Assembly (NCBI RefSeq): GCF_036894955.1
Contig: NZ_CP145905.1
Location: 56,001-120,000 of the forward strand
Length of the DNA stretch: 64,000 bases
Direction of reading: 5' to 3'
Source of the DNA: Paenibacillus sp. KS-LC4
GTDB lineage: Bacteria; Bacillota; Bacilli; Paenibacillales; Paenibacillaceae
The notes below the pieces were generated by a model. The model saw only the letters and a list, made by a program, of their open reading frames with translations, was not told the DNA's origin and ran no database searches. Positions 34,048 through 43,848 of the stretch are shown here, piece after piece (positions within the stretch are counted from its first letter, which is position 1; every line of letters begins with the position of its first letter). Made by a program: the position numbers and the translations under genes.

Positions 34048-35475
34048 ATGACGATAGGAATGGATATGCTTCCCGATGTTCAGAAGCTGGCAGCAGTGGA
34101 ACGGTTATGGAGCGAAGGGGACTGCATTGTTGTTGCTGTCTCCGGGGGGCCGGACTCCATGGCTCTGCTGCATCTCATGAGCCGTCTGAAGTCAAGCGGG
34201 GTGCTAAACATTGTTGCGGCTCACGTGAATCACGGCTTTCGGCCGAAGGAATCGGCGCTGGAGGCGGAGGTAGTTAGGCGATATGCAGGGAAGCTTGGAC
34301 TGCCCTTTGAGCTGACAGAACTGGATTTGCCTGCTTATATAGAAGAAACAAAAATGAACGCACAATCGGCGGCGCGCGAAAAACGCTACGCCTATTTGCA
34401 TGAAGTTGCGCAGCGATGGGGAGCGCAGGCGATTGCCCTTGCCCATCATGCAGATGACCAAGCGGAAACGGTGCTCATGCATTTAATTCGAGGAAGCGGT
34501 ATATCGGGACTTTCTGGCATGTCGCTGCGCAGGCGGGAAAAAAACGTGGAACTCATTCGCCCCCTCATGCGTAAGAACAAAACAGACCTTTTACAATACT
34601 GCCGTCATTACGACATTCCGTATTGCGAGGACAGCAGCAACGAGAAGCGCCATTACTTTCGCAATGTTGTCCGTCTGGATGTTATTCCGCAGTTATCCAG
34701 CTACAATCCGCATCTATCTGAATCGCTTGGCCGCCTTGCTGAAGTGGCTGGTGCCGAGGATGAATGGCTGGATAGGCAGACTAAAGCTTTATTTGAAGAG
34801 TTAGCCTATATGAAGCCGGAGGAATGTTCTGTAAGCTGCAGTCGTTTGGCGGGCCTTCATGTCGCTTTACAAAGGAGATTGATTAAACTAATATTAGATT
34901 ATCTTTCGAGGGAAGCTGATGTGGTCTCCTTCGAGCATATCGAGTCTATGCGGCTTGCCGCAGCGCCCGAAAGTTCAAGCACTTGGCGTATGGATATTGG
35001 AAACGGTTTGCGCTGCTTGCGCGAATACGATCATATGCGTTTTGTCAGGATGTCGAAACAAGAGGAAGCGAGTATAGACTATGCGCTTGTTGTACCTTTG
35101 ACCCAGTCATACATAGAGGTAGAGGCGGGCGGCTGGAAGCTCGCATTTGAGCGGCGTACAGCCGATGGCCAGGCTGCTGGAAAACTGGCGGGCCGCCATG
35201 AAGCTGGCTTCGATTTGGAGCAGCTTGCGTTTCCGCTGACTGTACGAAATCGGCGCCGTGGTGACCGAATTCAAGTTTTAGGATTAAATGGGTCTAAAAA
35301 AGTGCAAGATATGTTCGTTGACGAAAAGCTGCCTCCTTCACAGCGCGAACGCTATCCACTGCTTTTCGATGCAGATGGGCGGCTGCTGTGGATTCCAGGC
35401 ATAAGGCGATCCGGCCATGCGCTTATCAGCCCAAGCACGAAGGAACTATTATTCATTCGTTTGACGAAAGAATAA
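34048..35475 (+). CDS. tilS: tRNA(Ile)-lysidine synthetase
   Basis: Protein of 475 residues that attaches lysine to C34 of the AUA-reading tRNA(Ile). The PP-loop motif [17 protein letters not shown] is at about residue 28, [15 protein letters not shown] near 131 and the C-terminal TilS domain [14 protein letters not shown] near 393. Three in-frame ATGs (34048, 34060, 34066) compete. Precedes hpt, as in Bacillus. Confidence 0.95.
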   Translation: MTIGMDMLPDVQKLAAVERLWSEGDCIVVAVSGGPDSMALLHLMSRLKSSGVLNIVAAHVNHGFRPKESALEAEVVRRYAGKLGLPFELTELDLPAYIEETKMNAQSAAREKRYAYLHEVAQRWGAQAIALAHHADDQAETVLMHLIRGSGISGLSGMSLRRREKNVELIRPLMRKNKTDLLQYCRHYDIPYCEDSSNEKRHYFRNVVRLDVIPQLSSYNPHLSESLGRLAEVAGAEDEWLDRQTKALFEELAYMKPEECSVSCSRLAGLHVALQRRLIKLILDYLSREADVVSFEHIESMRLAAAPESSSTWRMDIGNGLRCLREYDHMRFVRMSKQEEASIDYALVVPLTQSYIEVEAGGWKLAFERRTADGQAAGKLAGRHEAGFDLEQLAFPLTVRNRRRGDRIQVLGLNGSKKVQDMFVDEKLPPSQRERYPLLFDADGRLLWIPGIRRSGHALISPSTKELLFIRLTKE

Positions 35476-35524
35476 GAAGCACTGTTACACTCATAAACAT
35501 AAGTACTGTAGGGGGATTAATCCG

Positions 35525-36064
35525 TTGTTAAACGACATTCAAGAAGTGCTGTACGATGCACAGCAGATTCAGGCCAAGGTGCGTGAGATGGGCAAGAAGC
35601 TCAGTCAGGATTTTGAAGGGCGTGATCCTCTCGTTATTTGTATCCTTAAAGGTGCCATTATTTTCATGTCCGACCTGATCAAGGAAATGACGATTCCGCT
35701 GGAGATTGATTTTATGGCGGTGTCGAGCTATGGTCAGTCGACCAAGTCCTCAGGTGTGGTCAAGATTATTAAGGATCTTGATGTATCGGTTGAAGGCCGT
35801 GATGTACTCATCGTTGAGGACATTATTGACAGCGGTTTGACGCTAAGCTACTTGATTGATGTTTTGGAGCGCCGCAATTCCAAATCGGTTACGGTCGCTA
35901 CGCTGTTTGATAAGCCGGCACGCCGTACAGTAGATCTCGAAGCAGACTATACGGGCTTTACGCTGCCGGACGAATTCGTTGTCGGTTACGGGCTTGATTT
36001 TGCTGAGCGTTATCGCAACCTGCCGTTCATTGGCGTTTTGAAACCGGAAGTGTACGAGAAGTAA
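35525..36064 (+). CDS. hpt: Hypoxanthine phosphoribosyltransferase
   Basis: Protein of 179 residues. The PRPP-binding motif [17 protein letters not shown] is near residue 97, and [14 protein letters not shown] near 40 completes the purine transferase pattern. It salvages hypoxanthine and guanine to IMP and GMP. A TTG start is used, with AGGGGG nine bases upstream. It fits functionally with the nearby nupNOPQ importer. Confidence 0.95.
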   Translation: MLNDIQEVLYDAQQIQAKVREMGKKLSQDFEGRDPLVICILKGAIIFMSDLIKEMTIPLEIDFMAVSSYGQSTKSSGVVKIIKDLDVSVEGRDVLIVEDIIDSGLTLSYLIDVLERRNSKSVTVATLFDKPARRTVDLEADYTGFTLPDEFVVGYGLDFAERYRNLPFIGVLKPEVYEK

Positions 36065-36108
36065 TTTGAATGGGCTTAACCAGTATGACTGTCCTCCAAG
36101 TGGTTCTA

Positions 36109-36138
36109 TTGTGATGGAAAGTCGTGCTATGTTAAAAT
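36109..36138 (+). promoter_or_regulatory. ftsH: Likely ftsH promoter
   Basis: TTGTGA and TAAAAT are 18 bases apart, 30 bases before the start codon. Confidence 0.5.
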
Positions 36139-36167
36139 ATGAAAAGCGTCTTGAGAGGAGGTAGGAG

Positions 36168-38162
36168 ATGAATCGGATCATCCGTAACACTGGATTTTAT
36201 TTGATCATCTTTTTGGTAACCGTCGGGATTATTCAGTTTATCAGCAATCAGAATGATACTACCGTCGAAATACGATATGATCAGCTTCGCGCTGCTATTA
36301 ATGAAAACAACGTCGCGGAAATGATGATAAAGTACGATGGTCAGTCTTATTATATTTCTGGTAAATACAAACAACAGCCCGAGAACGCGAAGAGCATACA
36401 GTTCACATCGCGTGCAGGGATTGATTCAGGCGAGGTATTGCGTGAAGCCGCAGTGAAAAACGGTTTTGAGTTACAGTATAAACCAATGGATACGCCAAGT
36501 GTCTGGCTTACACTCCTTACTTCCATCATTCCGTTTGTGATTATATTTGTTTTGTTCTTCTTCTTAATGAATCAAGCGCAAGGCGGCGGCGGCAAAGTCA
36601 TGAACTTCGGGAAAAGCCGTGCCAAGCTTTACAATGAAGAGAAGAAGCGCATCACTTTCGAGGATGTGGCAGGGGCGGATGAGGAGAAGCAAGAGCTGGT
36701 TGAGGTTGTTGACTTCCTCAAAGATCCGCGTAAGTTTAATCTGGTAGGCGCCCGTATTCCTAAAGGTGTTCTGCTTAACGGACCTCCGGGAACAGGTAAA
36801 ACGTTGCTTGCCCGTGCAGTAGCTGGTGAAGCAGGCGTTCCATTCTTCAGTATTTCGGGTTCGGATTTTGTGGAAATGTTCGTCGGTGTTGGTGCATCCC
36901 GTGTCCGTGACTTGTTCGAAAATGCGAAGAAAAATGCTCCTTGTATTATCTTTATTGATGAAATTGACGCCGTTGGACGTCAACGTGGTGCAGGTCTTGG
37001 CGGCGGTCATGATGAGCGTGAGCAAACGCTCAACCAATTGCTCGTCGAAATGGACGGATTTGGAGCGAACGAAGGTATTATTATCGTTGCAGCAACGAAC
37101 CGCCCTGATATTTTGGACCCAGCCTTGCTGCGTCCGGGCCGTTTTGACCGTCAAATTACGGTAGATCGTCCTGATGTGAAGGGCCGTGAAGCGGTGCTTA
37201 AAGTTCATTCCCGCAATAAGCCGCTTAACAAAGACGTCAAGCTGGATATTATCGCAAAACGTACAACAGGCTTCTCTGGAGCCGATCTTGAAAACTTGCT
37301 GAACGAAGCGGCATTGCTTGCTGCCCGCCGCAACAAGAAGGATATTGCTATGGTTGAGGTTGATGAAGCGATTGACCGCGTAATCGTAGGTACGGAGAAG
37401 AAAAGTCGCGTAATCAGTGAGCGTGAGAAGCGTATTGTTGCTTTCCATGAAGCTGGACATACGATTATTGGTTTCTTCCTGGAGCATGCGGATCTCGTTC
37501 ATAAGGTGACCATTATTCCTCGCGGCAAAGCAGGCGGCTACGTCATCATGATGCCGAAGGAAGACCGGATGCTGGTAACGAAGCAGGAGCTGCTGGATAA
37601 AGTGACTGGATTGCTTGGCGGACGTGTAGCTGAGGAGTTGTTTATCGGCGAAATTGGCACAGGCGCATACAGTGACTTTAAACAAGCGACAAGCATTGTT
37701 CGTGCGATGATTATGGAATACGGAATGAGCGATAAGCTCGGTCCATTGCAATTCGGAAGCTCGCAAGGACAGGTGTTCCTTGGACGTGATATCGGCCATG
37801 AACAAAATTACTCCGATGCGATTGCTTATGAGATTGATCAAGAAATGCAAACGATTATGAGAGATTGTTACGAGCGTGCAAAAAAATTGCTCACCGAAAA
37901 ATCAAAAGAAGTACACATAATTGCGGAGACGCTTCTGTCTGTAGAGACGCTTGAAATGGAACAAATCAAACGTTTGATCGAAACAGGCACGCTTGAATTG
38001 GCGGAAGGTGAAACAGAGAATGTTGCTGTTGAGCCTACAACTGAACCAATCGTCGATACTATCGGCGATGTTAAGGTTCGTATTCAATCAAGAGAAGCAG
38101 GAGAAATCCCTTCATTGGATAAATCTGATGATAAACCGAATGATGGGGAAGACTCGAAGTAA
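36168..38162 (+). CDS. ftsH: ATP-dependent zinc metalloprotease FtsH
   Basis: Protein of 664 residues. Two membrane segments (about 10-25 and 110-132) enclose an outer domain. The AAA module has Walker A GPPGTGKT near 206, Walker [16 protein letters not shown] near 261 and [22 protein letters not shown]. The zinc site is HEAGH near 427. It degrades misfolded membrane proteins and regulators. GAGAGGAGG lies before the ATG. A terminator follows. Confidence 0.97.
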   Translation: MNRIIRNTGFYLIIFLVTVGIIQFISNQNDTTVEIRYDQLRAAINENNVAEMMIKYDGQSYYISGKYKQQPENAKSIQFTSRAGIDSGEVLREAAVKNGFELQYKPMDTPSVWLTLLTSIIPFVIIFVLFFFLMNQAQGGGGKVMNFGKSRAKLYNEEKKRITFEDVAGADEEKQELVEVVDFLKDPRKFNLVGARIPKGVLLNGPPGTGKTLLARAVAGEAGVPFFSISGSDFVEMFVGVGASRVRDLFENAKKNAPCIIFIDEIDAVGRQRGAGLGGGHDEREQTLNQLLVEMDGFGANEGIIIVAATNRPDILDPALLRPGRFDRQITVDRPDVKGREAVLKVHSRNKPLNKDVKLDIIAKRTTGFSGADLENLLNEAALLAARRNKKDIAMVEVDEAIDRVIVGTEKKSRVISEREKRIVAFHEAGHTIIGFFLEHADLVHKVTIIPRGKAGGYVIMMPKEDRMLVTKQELLDKVTGLLGGRVAEELFIGEIGTGAYSDFKQATSIVRAMIMEYGMSDKLGPLQFGSSQGQVFLGRDIGHEQNYSDAIAYEIDQEMQTIMRDCYERAKKLLTEKSKEVHIIAETLLSVETLEMEQIKRLIETGTLELAEGETENVAVEPTTEPIVDTIGDVKVRIQSREAGEIPSLDKSDDKPNDGEDSK

Positions 38163-38234
38163 GCAGGCTGAAGAGACTTTAGAAAACTACCGTTTTCGGT
38201 AGTTGAATAATCGTATTCGTCAGTTATTTATGGA

Positions 38235-38278
38235 GACAGCTATTTTCTCAGTAGTGACCGAGAAAATAGCTGTCTTTT
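38235..38278 (+). terminator. Terminator after ftsH
   Basis: Perfect 15-pair stem GACAGCTATTTTCTC / GAGAAAATAGCTGTC followed by TTTTATTT. A smaller hairpin AACTACCG-TTTT-CGGTAGTT lies between it and the ftsH stop. Confidence 0.85.
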
Positions 38279-38516
38279 ATTTCATCGCGTAACGATAGCT
38301 TTAACTCGAGAGTCAGCTTTAGCCCTTTTACACTTGATTAATTTTACTTTATTAATGTTCGGATTTAGCCTATAATAATAGAGGTAAAACTTAGAAGTTT
38401 TTTGGTTTTGTCGGGAGTGTGTGAGGTTTTATTGGTGTGTTTGGCACGAATGTTAAATAATTGTGAGATATAGGCGTGAACAAAATTTCTGTGTTATGTT
38501 ACATGACGTAAAAATG

Positions 38517-38544
38517 TTGACGTATGTGGATAAGCAATTATAAT
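38517..38544 (+). promoter_or_regulatory. nupN: nupN promoter with an embedded DnaA box
   Basis: TTGACG and perfect TATAAT are 16 bases apart. Inside the spacer, 38525-38533 reads TGTGGATAA, an exact DnaA box on the minus strand. DnaA bound there would block RNA polymerase. Confidence 0.6.
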
Positions 38545-38632
38545 AAAGAGAATAGCAGCCAAGCACAACAACAATAATATAAGCAAGCAGGTTGCAGTAA
38601 CAACACATCTATATTAAGGGGAGAAATCGAAG

Positions 38633-39703
38633 ATGAAAAAACGTTTAGGTTTTATGTTGTCTATTGTTCTTATGTTCGCATTAGTATTGTCTGCTTGTGG
38701 TGGCGGCAGCAAAAACAATAATGCCGCTTCTGGCACAAACGGAGCAGCATCGCCTGAAGCCTCTTCTGAGGCATCGACTGAAGCAGGTGCTAAGCTGAAG
38801 ATTGGTATGGTTACTGATACAGGCGGCGTAAATGACAAGTCCTTCAACCAAAGCGCTTGGGATGGTCTGCAACGCATATCGAAAGATACAGGCTCTGAGA
38901 CGAAATATTTGGAAAGTAAAGGCGACGCTGATATGGAACCAAATCTGCGTGCATTTATTTCTGAAAAATACGATATGATTTGGGGCGTAGGCTTCTTGTT
39001 CCAAGATGCAATGGGCAAAGTAGCGAAAGACAACCCGGACTCCAAGTTTGGTATCATCGACTCCGCTGTTGACGCACCAAACGTTGTTTCTGTTAACTTC
39101 GCAGCTAACGAAGGTTCGTTCCTTGTAGGTGTAGTTGCCGGCTTGACAACAAAAACAAATAAAATTGGTTTTGTAGGCGGCATGGAAATTCCGAGTGTTA
39201 CTGTATTTGAAGCAGGCTTCAATGCAGGTGTTGCAGCAGTAAACCCTGAAGCGAAGGTTATTCGCAACTACACAGGTGAATTTAACAAACCAGATTTGGG
39301 CAAAGCCGCAGCAGCAGTTATGTACAATGACGGCGTAGATATTATTTTCCAAGTTGCTGGTGGTACGGGCAACGGCGTATTCAACGAAGCAACAGCTCGT
39401 AAAAAAGCAGGACAAGATGTATGGGTAATCGGTGTTGATAAAGACCAGTCGATTGAGTTCGGTAACGAAGTTACGCTTACTTCCATGCTTAAAGGCGTTG
39501 AAGCTGCCATTTATCAAGTTTCCAATGACCTGATTAACGGCAAATGGGAAGGCGGCAAATCGGTTGTTCTTGGTCTGAAAGACGGCGCGGTAGGTCTGCC
39601 GGAAAGCAACCCTAACGTTTCTGAAGAAATTATGAAAAAAGTTGAAGACTACAAACAACAAATTATTAGTGGTTCGCTTGTCGTTCCTTCTGAAGTGAAA
39701 TAG
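38633..39703 (+). CDS. nupN: BMP-family nucleoside-binding lipoprotein
   Basis: Protein of 356 residues. The signal peptide ends in the lipobox LSAC (Cys22), followed by a low-complexity Gly/Ser/Asn/Glu linker. The Bmp/PnrA domain begins KIGMVTDTGGVNDKSFNQSA and continues with FGIIDS, NVVSVNFAANEGSFLVGVVA and IIFQVAGGTGNGVF. It captures purine nucleosides for the NupOPQ importer. A terminator after it lets this subunit be made in excess over the rest. Confidence 0.93.
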   Translation: MKKRLGFMLSIVLMFALVLSACGGGSKNNNAASGTNGAASPEASSEASTEAGAKLKIGMVTDTGGVNDKSFNQSAWDGLQRISKDTGSETKYLESKGDADMEPNLRAFISEKYDMIWGVGFLFQDAMGKVAKDNPDSKFGIIDSAVDAPNVVSVNFAANEGSFLVGVVAGLTTKTNKIGFVGGMEIPSVTVFEAGFNAGVAAVNPEAKVIRNYTGEFNKPDLGKAAAAVMYNDGVDIIFQVAGGTGNGVFNEATARKKAGQDVWVIGVDKDQSIEFGNEVTLTSMLKGVEAAIYQVSNDLINGKWEGGKSVVLGLKDGAVGLPESNPNVSEEIMKKVEDYKQQIISGSLVVPSEVK

Positions 39704-39747
39704 TTTTAAACTTATGATTTAATGTCGTTTGTTTATTATGTACAGCC

Positions 39748-39784
39748 GACAAGACCTGCCTTCAAGCCGGTCTTGTCCTTTTTT
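39748..39784 (+). terminator. Attenuating terminator between nupN and nupO
   Basis: GACAAGACC and GGTCTTGTC pair around a 12-base loop and are followed by a T run. Intercistronic position suggests partial readthrough. Confidence 0.82.
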
Positions 39785-39820
39785 GAGATTGGGAGCTAAC
39801 AAACCGGGGAGGATAACTGG

Positions 39821-41368
39821 ATGAAACAAAGTGCAGCGGCTGTCACACTTAAGGGGATTACGAAACGCTTTCCCGGGCTTGTAGCCAATGATTCGATTGA
39901 TTTTGAGCTCAAGAAAGGCGAAATCCATGCTTTGCTGGGCGAGAATGGTGCAGGTAAGTCTACGTTAATGAACATATTGTTCGGCTTATATCAGCCGGAT
40001 GAAGGGGAAATTTGGGTCAACGGCAATAAAACGGTTATTGAAGGTGCAGGAAAAGCGATCGAGCTTGGAATTGGCATGGTACATCAACACTTTAAGCTGG
40101 TACAGCCATTTACAGTGGCGGAAAATATTGTGCTTGGCAATGAGCCGCGTAAATTTGGCACATTCGTCAATTATAAGCAAGCCAATGAAAAAGTCCGTTC
40201 CATTTCGGAGCGTTATGCATTGAAAGTAGATCCGCAGGTGCGGATTAAAGATATTACGGTAGGTATGCAGCAGCGCGTGGAAATATTAAAAACCTTATAC
40301 CGTGGCGCAGAAATTTTAATCTTTGATGAGCCTACTGCTGTGCTTACTGTACAGGAGATCGAAGAGCTGATTGGCATTTTGCGCAATTTGGCAGCAGAGG
40401 GCAAGTCCATTATTTTGATAACGCATAAGCTAAAAGAGGTTATGGCGCTTGCGGATTCGGTTACGGTTATTCGTCGGGGCAAGGTGGTTCGAACCGTCAC
40501 GACAAAAGAAACGAATGAGCAGCAGCTTGCGGAGCTTATGGTTGGCCGTGACGTTAATTTTCAGGCGGTAAAGACCAAGAAAGAGCCTGGAGAGCTTATC
40601 CTATCTGTTGATAACCTTACGATGAAGGGCGAGGAGAATAAGCTCGTTTTAAATGGGGTCGCTTTGGATATCCGCGCAGGGGAAATTTTGGGTATTGCTG
40701 GGGTTGATGGCAATGGACAAAGTGAACTGGTACAGGCTATTACGGGTATGCGTAAAGCGTATGGCGGCTCTGTGAAGCTATCAGGTAAAGAGATGATTAA
40801 TAAAACACCGCGCCAAATGTCCGTTGCAGGCGTCAGCCATATTCCAGAGGACCGTCACAAGCATGGAATGGTGCTTGACTTCACGCTCAGCGAAAATATG
40901 GTATTGGATACGTACTTTAATCCACAGTTCGGCAAACATGGCTTTATTGATTTTAAAGCTATAGATGAACTTGCGAACCAACTCGTAACGGAGTTTGATG
41001 TACGTTCATCAGGTATTGGAGCTAAGGCTCGCTCCTTATCAGGCGGAAACCAGCAAAAGGCTATTATTGCCCGTGAAATATGGAAAAATCCGTCCTTGCT
41101 CATTGCTGTACAGCCGACTCGTGGTCTAGATATAGGCGCGATTGAATATGTGCATAAGCGGCTAATTGAAGCGCGGGACGCAGGCAAAGCGATTTTGCTC
41201 GTTTCCTTTGAGTTAGATGAGCTGTATGCTTTGTCTGATCGCATTGCAGTCATGTATGAAGGAAAAATAATGGGCTACGCCGATGCCGACCAGCGTGACG
41301 ATCAACAGCTGGGTCTACTGATGTCAGGCAATTCATCAGCGAAACAGCCGAATAAAGGTGGGAGCTAG
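39821..41368 (+). CDS. nupO: Nucleoside ABC transporter double ATPase
   Basis: Protein of 515 residues with two ABC cassettes in tandem, like sugar (RbsA) importers. Cassette one has GENGAGKST near 45, signature VGMQQRVEIL and LIFDEPTAVL. Cassette two has the degenerate Walker A GVDGNGQSE near 292, but intact LSGGNQQKAIIAREI. It powers nucleoside uptake with NupP and NupQ. Next gene after five bases. Confidence 0.94.
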   Translation: MKQSAAAVTLKGITKRFPGLVANDSIDFELKKGEIHALLGENGAGKSTLMNILFGLYQPDEGEIWVNGNKTVIEGAGKAIELGIGMVHQHFKLVQPFTVAENIVLGNEPRKFGTFVNYKQANEKVRSISERYALKVDPQVRIKDITVGMQQRVEILKTLYRGAEILIFDEPTAVLTVQEIEELIGILRNLAAEGKSIILITHKLKEVMALADSVTVIRRGKVVRTVTTKETNEQQLAELMVGRDVNFQAVKTKKEPGELILSVDNLTMKGEENKLVLNGVALDIRAGEILGIAGVDGNGQSELVQAITGMRKAYGGSVKLSGKEMINKTPRQMSVAGVSHIPEDRHKHGMVLDFTLSENMVLDTYFNPQFGKHGFIDFKAIDELANQLVTEFDVRSSGIGAKARSLSGGNQQKAIIAREIWKNPSLLIAVQPTRGLDIGAIEYVHKRLIEARDAGKAILLVSFELDELYALSDRIAVMYEGKIMGYADADQRDDQQLGLLMSGNSSAKQPNKGGS

Positions 41369-41373
41369 CAGCC

Positions 41374-42468
41374 ATGGATAAAGTCAAAGGAATTGCGGAT
41401 AAACTATTCAATAAAACATCCTTCCTCGTCCCCTTGGTGGCTATCATTTTGGGTCTGTTATGTGGGGCAATAGCCATGCTGGCAGGTGGGTTTGATCCTA
41501 TTCTGGCTTACCAATCACTGATTAAGAAGCTGTTTGGAAGTCCTTATGATATGGGCGAGGCTATCCGTGCGATTACTCCGCTAATCTTCACAGGTACTGC
41601 GGTTGCGTTCGCTTTCCGTACGGGTCTGTTTAATATCGGGGTAGAGGGCCAGTTCATGATGGGTATGACTGGTGCGACCGTCATAGGAATTACGCTTGAC
41701 CTGCCGTGGTTTTTGCATGCTCCGCTTGCTATTATTGTCGGAGCGCTGTGCGGAGGCTTATGGGCGGCGTTGACTGGCTATTTAAAGGCGGTTCGCGGCG
41801 TTAACGAGGTTATTTCTTCGATTATGTTGAACTGGGTTGCGCTTTATTTATCCAATTACATTATTCGTGCGTTTTTTGTGGCAAAAGGCCAGCAAAAATC
41901 GGACCCGATTCAAGAGTCGGCACTCGTATCGATTGGCTGGTTATCTGACGCGATGGATCATGCCCGGATGCATTGGGGTACTGTCATTGCGTTGCTTGGT
42001 ATCGGTGTATTTTACATTATACTGTGGAGAACGAAGCAGGGCTATGAGCTCAGAGCAGTGGGACAAAGCCCTGACGCAGCGCTGTATGCCGGGATTAATG
42101 TCAATCGCACCATTGTAAAGTCGATGTTTATTAGCGGATTGTTTGCTGGACTTGCAGGTGTGTTTGAGACGCTGGGCGTATTTGGCTATCAGACGATTCT
42201 GGCAGCGCCATGGGGCTATGGCTTTGATGGTATCGCGGTTGCTTTGCTTGGCGGCAATACGCCAATTGGTGTATTGTTCGGCGCTGTACTATTCGGTGGT
42301 CTAAGCTATGGCTCTGCGGGTATGAGCTTTGGAGCGGGCGTACCGCCAGAGCTCGTTCGAATCGTTATTGGTTCGATCATTTTCTTTATTGCTTCGCATG
42401 GCATCGTAAAGTTTTTCTTAAAACCATTCCTTGGACGACGTGCAGACAAGCGTAAGGAGGCGATCTAA
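41374..42468 (+). CDS. nupP: Nucleoside ABC transporter permease
   Basis: Membrane protein of 364 residues with eight or more hydrophobic segments. Family wording: FAFRTGLFNIGVEGQFMMGM near 82 and RGVNEVISSIMLNWVALYLS near 146. The BPD_transp_2 fold pairs with NupQ to form the channel. It ends one base before the nupQ ATG. Confidence 0.93.
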   Translation: MDKVKGIADKLFNKTSFLVPLVAIILGLLCGAIAMLAGGFDPILAYQSLIKKLFGSPYDMGEAIRAITPLIFTGTAVAFAFRTGLFNIGVEGQFMMGMTGATVIGITLDLPWFLHAPLAIIVGALCGGLWAALTGYLKAVRGVNEVISSIMLNWVALYLSNYIIRAFFVAKGQQKSDPIQESALVSIGWLSDAMDHARMHWGTVIALLGIGVFYIILWRTKQGYELRAVGQSPDAALYAGINVNRTIVKSMFISGLFAGLAGVFETLGVFGYQTILAAPWGYGFDGIAVALLGGNTPIGVLFGAVLFGGLSYGSAGMSFGAGVPPELVRIVIGSIIFFIASHGIVKFFLKPFLGRRADKRKEAI

Positions 42469-42469
42469 T

Positions 42470-43432
42470 ATGAATGCACTGGAGATATTGGGTCAGCTTA
42501 TTAACGTTACGCTTGTATTTTCTACGGCGCTTATTTTTACCGGTCTTGGTGGTCTATTCTCTGAGCGCTCCGGCGTTATTAATATCGGTCTCGAAGGTTT
42601 GATGGTGTCTGGCGCGTTCGCGGCGGCAGTCATTACCGACTATGCGATACAAGCTGGTTATGAGGAATCTGCCCCGTGGATAGGTTTAGTAGGGGCAGCG
42701 ATTTATGGGGTGATATTTGCCCTGCTACATGCGGTATCTACCATTACATTTAAGGCGGATCAGACGATAGTCGGTGTCGTTATTAATATTTTGGCAGCGG
42801 GAATCGCAATTTATTTGACGAAAAGCCTATATGAAGGCTCAGGACAGACGACAACGCTGACTCATGTGTTCAACAAATGGGAAATTCCTTATTTATCGGA
42901 TATCCCGTTTTTCGGAGAGGCATTCTTTAAAGCTTATCCGACAACATATGTTGTTATTTTGCTTGTCATTATCAGCTATATCGTGCTGTACAAAACGCAC
43001 TTCGGCTTGCGCCTTCGCGCAGTGGGCGAATACCCAAGCTCGGCCGATACAGTGGGCATCAGCGTAACAAAATACCGTTATATCGGCGTGCTGCTCAGCG
43101 GCGCACTTGCTGGTCTTGGCGGTGCGACCATTACGTTAACAACGACGAGCAACTTTGCACATAACACCATCTCCGGGCAAGGCTTTATTGCTATCGCGGC
43201 TGTCATTTTCGGAAAATGGAATCCGCTCGGCGTTGCGGGAGCTGCTATTTTCTTCGGCTTCGCGCAAGCGATTCGGAACTTTGCTCAGCTGTTCGATTGG
43301 TCGCAGCAAATTCCGACCGAATTTTTCTACATGCTGCCATACGTACTGACGCTGGTTGTACTCGTTGGCGCAGTAGGACGTTCTTCCGCTCCAGGCTCGC
43401 TTGGCGAACCATACGATCCGGCTAAGCGCTAA
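42470..43432 (+). CDS. nupQ: Nucleoside ABC transporter permease
   Basis: Membrane protein of 320 residues with about nine hydrophobic segments. GLGGLFSERSGVINIGLEGL near residue 25 is the hallmark of this permease type, and KADQTIVGVVINILAAGIAI follows. ATG 42470 is chosen with AAGGAGG 11 bases upstream. Last gene of the nup operon; terminator at 43453. Confidence 0.93.
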   Translation: MNALEILGQLINVTLVFSTALIFTGLGGLFSERSGVINIGLEGLMVSGAFAAAVITDYAIQAGYEESAPWIGLVGAAIYGVIFALLHAVSTITFKADQTIVGVVINILAAGIAIYLTKSLYEGSGQTTTLTHVFNKWEIPYLSDIPFFGEAFFKAYPTTYVVILLVIISYIVLYKTHFGLRLRAVGEYPSSADTVGISVTKYRYIGVLLSGALAGLGGATITLTTTSNFAHNTISGQGFIAIAAVIFGKWNPLGVAGAAIFFGFAQAIRNFAQLFDWSQQIPTEFFYMLPYVLTLVVLVGAVGRSSAPGSLGEPYDPAKR

Positions 43433-43452
43433 TTGAAAGAAGCAGCTTCAAG

Positions 43453-43501
43453 CTTCCCATGGTTATCACGTAAGTGATGATAAAACCATGGGAAGTTTTT
43501 T
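43453..43501 (+). terminator. Terminator of the nup operon
   Basis: CTTCCCATGGTT and AACCATGGGAAG pair fully with an inner TCAC/GTGA stem, followed by a T run. Confidence 0.87.
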
Positions 43502-43524
43502 GTTTTCTAACCATCTCTACAAGG

Positions 43525-43596
43525 TTAGTCACAGAAAATCCACGATTGTGGATAACTTGTGGACAACCATGTGCGCAAATGCTGCACTTATGCACA
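43525..43596. promoter_or_regulatory. Cluster of DnaA-box-like sites between nupQ and nadA
   Basis: Four 9-mers: TTAGTCACA (43525, one mismatch), TGTGGATAA (43547, exact on the minus strand), TGTGGACAA (43558, one mismatch) and TTATGCACA (43588, fits TTATNCACA). The middle two form an 11-base tandem repeat TTGTGGAYAAC. The rest of 43433-43848 holds only a terminator and the nadA promoter. Confidence 0.6.
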
Positions 43597-43673
43597 ATAG
43601 CCGCCAATGATGGAAAGTTTGGCTGTGTCAGGAGCTATTTTTAAAGGGAATTCACACTTTTGTCATAAACGCA

Positions 43674-43702
43674 TTGACAGCATGATCTGCCTGGAGTAAA
43701 TT
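43674..43702 (+). promoter_or_regulatory. nadA: Sigma-A promoter of the nadABC-coaX-hslO operon
   Basis: TTGACA and TAAATT are 17 bases apart. AACCTT (43704) and AAGGTT (43729) form a loose inverted pair just downstream, a possible operator for a NAD regulator such as NiaR, unproven. Confidence 0.6.
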
Positions 43703-43848
43703 AAACCTTATCAAATGAATTTACCGTAAAGGTTAAATGAAAGGCGAACGACTTTTTAGGTTTGTGCATCAATTCACAAAGTCGGTAGTAGCCATATCTG
43801 GAATGGGCAATCAGCTTGCCCTTCCCTCATAAGAGGAGAGGATTAACT

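Noticed and set aside
36564..37850. 428-codon minus-strand ORF antisense to ftsH
   Set aside because: Shadow of a strongly conserved gene; its sequence has no protein-like pattern.
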